From positions 1 through 9,144 of the forward strand of contig JBDTMC010000317.1 of the NCBI GenBank assembly GCA_039934475.1: a stretch of DNA of 9,144 nucleotides, in the 5' to 3' direction. The stretch is from JBDTMC01 sp039934475 (GTDB lineage Bacteria; Acidobacteriota; Terriglobia; Bryobacterales; Bryobacteraceae). Below are positions 5,736 to 9,144 of this stretch, in pieces. The position numbers were made by a program, and so were the translations under genes. Within the stretch, counting starts at the first letter, position 1, and the number at the start of each line of letters is the position of its first letter. The notes beneath the pieces are model-generated. The model saw only the letters and a program-made list of their open reading frames with translations. It made no database searches and was not told where the DNA came from.

Positions 5736-6149
5736 TTGCCGACGTTCAACCAACTTGTGCGCAAGGGCCGTAGGCCGACGATTTATAAGACGGCTAGCCC
5801 GGCATTGCAAGCCTGCCCGCAGAAGCGTGGGGTTTGCACGCGTGTCTACACCACCACGCCGAAGAAGCCGAACTCGGCGCTCCGCAAGGTGGCGCGTGTC
5901 CGGTTGACCAACCAGATTGAGGTCACAACCTACATTCCGGGTGTTGGCCACAACCTGCAGGAACACTCCATTGTGCTGATTCGCGGCGGCCGCGTGAAGG
6001 ATCTTCCCGGCGTCCGTTATCACGTGGTGCGCGGAACACTGGATGCGGCGGGCGTGAATGATCGCCGGCAAAGCCGTTCGAAGTATGGCGCCAAGCGGCC
6101 CAAGGGTGGCGCTGCTGCCGCCTCAACCGCAAAGGGTAAGAAGAAGTAA
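5736..6149 (+). CDS. rpsL: 30S ribosomal protein S12
   Basis: S12 lies at the decoding centre of the small subunit and governs tRNA selection accuracy. The 137-residue product has the canonical start MPTFNQLVRKGR, the CPQKRGVCTRVYTTTPKKPNSALRK core (27-51) and GRVKDLPGVRYHVVRG (85-100). The lysines where streptomycin-resistance changes arise in other bacteria (K43/K44 and K88) are wild-type, and D89, which is methylthiolated by RimO in some species, is present. The C-terminus is extended by a basic, Ala/Gly/Lys-rich tail (about 120-137). Translation starts at TTG, rare for such a highly expressed gene. It is the first gene of the str operon and rpsG follows after 15 bases. Confidence 0.98.
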   Translation: MPTFNQLVRKGRRPTIYKTASPALQACPQKRGVCTRVYTTTPKKPNSALRKVARVRLTNQIEVTTYIPGVGHNLQEHSIVLIRGGRVKDLPGVRYHVVRGTLDAAGVNDRRQSRSKYGAKRPKGGAAAASTAKGKKK

Positions 6150-6164
6150 TAGGGACTGGACACT

Positions 6165-6635
6165 ATGCCACGCAGAAGAAGAGTCGATACCAAAGAGATC
6201 CTGCCGGATCCCGTTTACAACTCGACACTGGCTGAGAAGTTCGTGAATTCCATGATGTGGGACGGCAAGAAGACCACTGCCCAGAACATTTTCTACGCCG
6301 CCATGGACACCATTCGCGACCGCACCGGCGACGATCCATTGAAGTTGTTCAAGAAGGCCGTGGAAAACTGCAAGCCGTTGCTTGAAGTGAAGACCCGGCG
6401 CGTCGGCGGCGCAAACTATCAGGTGCCTGTCGAAGTGGCCAACAACCGTCGCACCAGCCTTGCGATCCGGTGGATTCTGACCAATGCCCGGTCGCGTCCC
6501 GAAAAGGGAATGCCGGATAAGCTGGCTAACGAATTAAACGACGCCGCTAACTTACGCGGTGGCGCAGTTAAGAAGAAGGACGACGTCCACCGCATGGCTG
6601 AGGCTAACAAGGCCTTTGCACATTATCGCTGGTAG
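6165..6635 (+). CDS. rpsG: 30S ribosomal protein S7
   Basis: S7 nucleates assembly of the 30S head by binding the 3' domain of 16S rRNA, and it contacts the E-site tRNA. The 156-residue product is full length: MPRRRRV start, DPVYNSTLAEKFVNSMMWDGKK (15-36), the central VKTRRVGGANYQVPVEV block (75-91), RSRPEKGMPDKLANEL, and a C-terminal HRMAEANKAFAHYRW. AGGGA lies 9 bases before the ATG. Only 15 bases separate it from rpsL. In E. coli the longer rpsL-rpsG gap carries the S7 autoregulatory site, so that mode of control has no room here. Confidence 0.98.
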   Translation: MPRRRRVDTKEILPDPVYNSTLAEKFVNSMMWDGKKTTAQNIFYAAMDTIRDRTGDDPLKLFKKAVENCKPLLEVKTRRVGGANYQVPVEVANNRRTSLAIRWILTNARSRPEKGMPDKLANELNDAANLRGGAVKKKDDVHRMAEANKAFAHYRW

Positions 6636-6657
6636 GGCAGGAACGCGTTAACACTTT

Positions 6658-8751
6658 ATGGCTCGCACGGTAGCGTTACAGAAGATGAGAAATATCGGCA
6701 TCATGGCTCACATCGATGCCGGTAAAACGACCACCACGGAACGTATCCTGTATTACACCGGTCGCACGTACAAGATCGGTGAAGTTCATGAAGGTACCGC
6801 TGTCATGGACTGGATGGAGCAGGAGCAAGAACGCGGGATCACAATCACTTCAGCCGCCACTACCTGCCACTGGGGGGAGTATGAGATCAACATCATCGAC
6901 ACCCCTGGCCACGTGGACTTTACCGCCGAGGTGGAGCGCAGTCTTCGAGTTCTAGATGGCGCGGTGGCTGTATTTGACGCCGTCGCCGGTGTGCAGCCGC
7001 AATCGGAAACGGTGTGGCGGCAGGCCGACAAGTATGCGGTGCCCCGGATTTGCTTCATCAATAAGATGGACCGGGTGGGCGCGGACTTCTACCATGCGGT
7101 GGACACGATTATCGATCGTCTGAAGGCGCGTCCGGTGCCGATTCAGCTGCCCGTTGGCGCGGAAGAGCATTTCACGGGTGTGATCGATCTGGTGACGATG
7201 ACCGCGCGCATCTGGCGCGACGAGTCGCTCGGCGCCCAGTATGACGACGTTGAAATCCCGGCTGAATATCTGGAAAAGGCGCAGGAATATAGGAACAACC
7301 TGATCGAAGCCGTATCGGAATCGAACGACGTGCTCTTCGAGAAGTTTGTCGAAGGCCAGCCGCTGACCGAAGAGGAGATCAAGCAGGGGATCCGCTCGGC
7401 AACGATCACACAGAAGATTTTCCCGGTGATCTGTGGTTCGGCGTTTAAGAATAAGGGTGTCCAGAACATGCTGGATGCCGTTGTGAACTACCTCCCCTCC
7501 CCGCTGGATATTGCCGCGGTGAAGGGCCACAACCCCGACAACAAAGAAGAGATCGTAGAGCGCCCGGCTGACGATAACGCGCCTTTTTCGGCGCTCGTCT
7601 TCAAGATTATGACCGACCCGTTTGTCGGCCAGCTGGCGTTCATCCGCGTTTACTCCGGCAAGCTGAATACCGGTGAGAGTGTGTACAACGTAGCCAAAGG
7701 CCGCCGCGAACGCATCGGCCGCCTGGTGAAGATGCACGCTAACAAACGCGAAGAGATACAGGAAGTCCTGGCGGGCGACATCTGCGCGGCAGTGGGTCTG
7801 AAGTCGGTTTCCACGGGCGACACGGTTTGCGACGAGAGGGAACCGGTAGTTCTGGAGAATATTGACTTCCCGGCTCCCGTGATTCAGCTCGCCATCGAGC
7901 CGAAGACGAAGGCCGACCAGGAAAAGCTGGGGATGGCCATCGCCAAACTGGTGCAAGAAGATCCGACCTTAAAGGTGACTACGGACCATGAGACAGGCCA
8001 GACCATTCTGGCCGGCATGGGCGAACTTCATCTTGAGATTATCGTCGACCGCATGCAGCGTGAATTTGGCGTCGGTGCCAACGTCGGCAAGCCCCAGGTG
8101 GCCTATCGCGAAACAGTTCGCAAGAAGTCGGATGGGGAAGGCCGCTTTGTCCGCCAGACTGGTGGCAAGGGTCAATACGGCCACATCAAGCTGCATCTCG
8201 AACCGTTGCCGGAAGGTAAGGGCTTCGAGTTTGTGAATGGCATCGTTGGCGGTTCGGTCCCGAAGGAATACATTGGGCCGGCCGAAAAGGGCATGATTGA
8301 GGCGCTTGAGGGCGGAATCCTGGCTGGATATCCGATGAGCGATCTCAAGGTGACCGTGTACGACGGCAGCTACCACGACGTGGACTCTTCGGAAATGGCG
8401 TTCAAGATTGCCGGCTCCATGGCAGTCAAAGACGCTGCGAAGAAGGCCAGACCGGTGCTGCTGGAACCGATTATGGCTGTGGAAGTGGTGGTCCCGGACG
8501 AGTATATGGGTCCGGTGAACGGCGACTTGATCAGCCGCCGTGGCCGCCTCGAAGGCATGGAAATGCGCGGCACGACGCAAATCATCAAGGCCATGGTTCC
8601 GCTGTCGGAAATGTTTGGGTATGCGACCGAGATTCGCTCCCGTACGCAGGGTCGCGGCAGTTTCACAATGCACTTCGGGCGCTACGAAGAAGTGCCTAAC
8701 TCGATCGCGGAAGAAATCATCAGCAAGGTGCAGGGTAAGGTTACCGGCTAA
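6658..8751 (+). CDS. fusA: Translation elongation factor G
   Basis: EF-G is the GTPase that drives tRNA-mRNA translocation and, together with RRF, splits post-termination ribosomes. The 697-residue product is of normal length. GTPase motifs are complete: G1 AHIDAGKTT (17-25), G2 RGITI (59-63), G3 DTPGH (81-85), G4 NKMD (135-138), G5 GSAF (260-263). Domains II to V follow, with AGMGELHLEI in domain III and GGKGQYGHIKLHLEP in domain IV. It lacks the features of tetracycline-resistance ribosomal protection proteins and fits the canonical str-operon EF-G by position. The nearest purine-rich site, GGGCAGGAA just after the rpsG stop, is about 15 bases from the ATG, longer than ideal; MARTVALQKMRNIGIMAHID is nevertheless the expected N-terminus. 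Confidence 0.98.
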   Translation: MARTVALQKMRNIGIMAHIDAGKTTTTERILYYTGRTYKIGEVHEGTAVMDWMEQEQERGITITSAATTCHWGEYEINIIDTPGHVDFTAEVERSLRVLDGAVAVFDAVAGVQPQSETVWRQADKYAVPRICFINKMDRVGADFYHAVDTIIDRLKARPVPIQLPVGAEEHFTGVIDLVTMTARIWRDESLGAQYDDVEIPAEYLEKAQEYRNNLIEAVSESNDVLFEKFVEGQPLTEEEIKQGIRSATITQKIFPVICGSAFKNKGVQNMLDAVVNYLPSPLDIAAVKGHNPDNKEEIVERPADDNAPFSALVFKIMTDPFVGQLAFIRVYSGKLNTGESVYNVAKGRRERIGRLVKMHANKREEIQEVLAGDICAAVGLKSVSTGDTVCDEREPVVLENIDFPAPVIQLAIEPKTKADQEKLGMAIAKLVQEDPTLKVTTDHETGQTILAGMGELHLEIIVDRMQREFGVGANVGKPQVAYRETVRKKSDGEGRFVRQTGGKGQYGHIKLHLEPLPEGKGFEFVNGIVGGSVPKEYIGPAEKGMIEALEGGILAGYPMSDLKVTVYDGSYHDVDSSEMAFKIAGSMAVKDAAKKARPVLLEPIMAVEVVVPDEYMGPVNGDLISRRGRLEGMEMRGTTQIIKAMVPLSEMFGYATEIRSRTQGRGSFTMHFGRYEEVPNSIAEEIISKVQGKVTG

Positions 8752-8781
8752 AGGTACAGATCGGACAGGAGAACGACAACT

Positions 8782-9144
8782 ATGGCGAAGGAAAAATTCG
8801 ATCGCAGCAAGCCGCACGTGAATATCGGGACCATCGGTCACATCGACCATGGCAAGACGACGCTGACGGCAGCGATCACCAAGGTGCTGGCGAAGAATAA
8901 CCCGAAGGTGAAGTTCCGCAGCTTCGATTCCATCGACAACGCGCCGGAAGAAAAAGCTCGCGGTATCACAATCGCGGTGGCGCACGTGGAATACGAAACG
9001 CCGAACCGGCACTATGCGCACGTGGATTGCCCGGGTCACGCCGATTACATCAAGAACATGATCACCGGCGCGGCGCAGATGGACGGAGCGATTCTGGTTG
9101 TGGCGGCCACCGACGGCCCCATGCCCCAGACGCGCGAGCACATT
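8782..9144 (+). CDS. tuf: Translation elongation factor Tu, N-terminal part (runs off window)
   Basis: EF-Tu delivers aminoacyl-tRNA to the ribosomal A site. The 121 codons present cover the start of the GTPase domain: MAKEKFDRSKPHVNIGTIG, G1 GHIDHGKT (19-26), switch I with APEEKARGITI and the essential threonine (T63), and G3 DCPGH (82-86), continuing through KNMITGAAQMDGAILVVAATDGPMPQTREHI. AGGAG lies 10 bases before the ATG. The gap after fusA is 30 bases, as in a standard str operon. Switch I reads GITIAVAHVEY, where E. coli EF-Tu has an Asn-Thr-Ser at the three varied places. The rest of the gene is outside the window. Confidence 0.97.
   Translation, partial: MAKEKFDRSKPHVNIGTIGHIDHGKTTLTAAITKVLAKNNPKVKFRSFDSIDNAPEEKARGITIAVAHVEYETPNRHYAHVDCPGHADYIKNMITGAAQMDGAILVVAATDGPMPQTREHI

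Noticed and set aside
6952..9141. Very long - strand open frames (334 and 390 residues) opposite fusA and tuf
   Set aside because: They are antisense shadows produced by the codon use of strongly conserved genes, rich in Arg, His and Val, with no domain pattern.

Overview
Organism. The window is GC-rich bacterial DNA. Its housekeeping proteins (S12, S7, EF-G, the start of EF-Tu) and its mixture of neighbours look most like an Acidobacteriota member of the Solibacter/Bryobacter type. That is an impression from the protein sequences, not a search result; the domain Bacteria is certain, the phylum is a moderate-confidence inference. Layout, left part (1-4579, + strand). A tightly packed run of five genes: the 3' part of uvrA (nucleotide excision repair), a deoxyhypusine-synthase-like protein of unknown function, a CPBP-family membrane protease, mtnA (methionine salvage) and an exported TlpA-like thioredoxin-fold protein. 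The first three junctions are 4-base overlaps (GTGA, ATGA, ATGA) and the last gap is 5 bases, so the genes are probably co-transcribed and translationally coupled. Layout, middle (4583-5735). Two small genes on the - strand, a DUF2442 protein and an unrecognised 82-residue protein, converge on the left cluster with a 3-base gap. After them comes about 640 bases without a convincing protein gene. This stretch holds a GC hairpin (5144-5164), two short palindromes, a near-consensus sigma70-type promoter (5426-5454) and a roughly 275-base leader. The part of the leader at 5540-5631 can fold into a compact multi-branched RNA that is followed by two T5 runs. Layout, right part (5736-9144, + strand). 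The classical str operon: rpsL (TTG start), rpsG, fusA and the first 121 codons of tuf, which runs off the window. How it fits together. The right half supplies decoding-centre protein S12, head-assembly protein S7 and the two elongation GTPases, all apparently driven from the one strong promoter. The left half joins DNA repair, methionine salvage and cell-envelope functions with one uncharacterised enzyme-like protein; a polyamine link between that protein and mtnA is possible but speculative. The points most worth a second look are the structured str leader and the deoxyhypusine-synthase-like gene. No mobile element, CRISPR array, tRNA or rRNA was seen.
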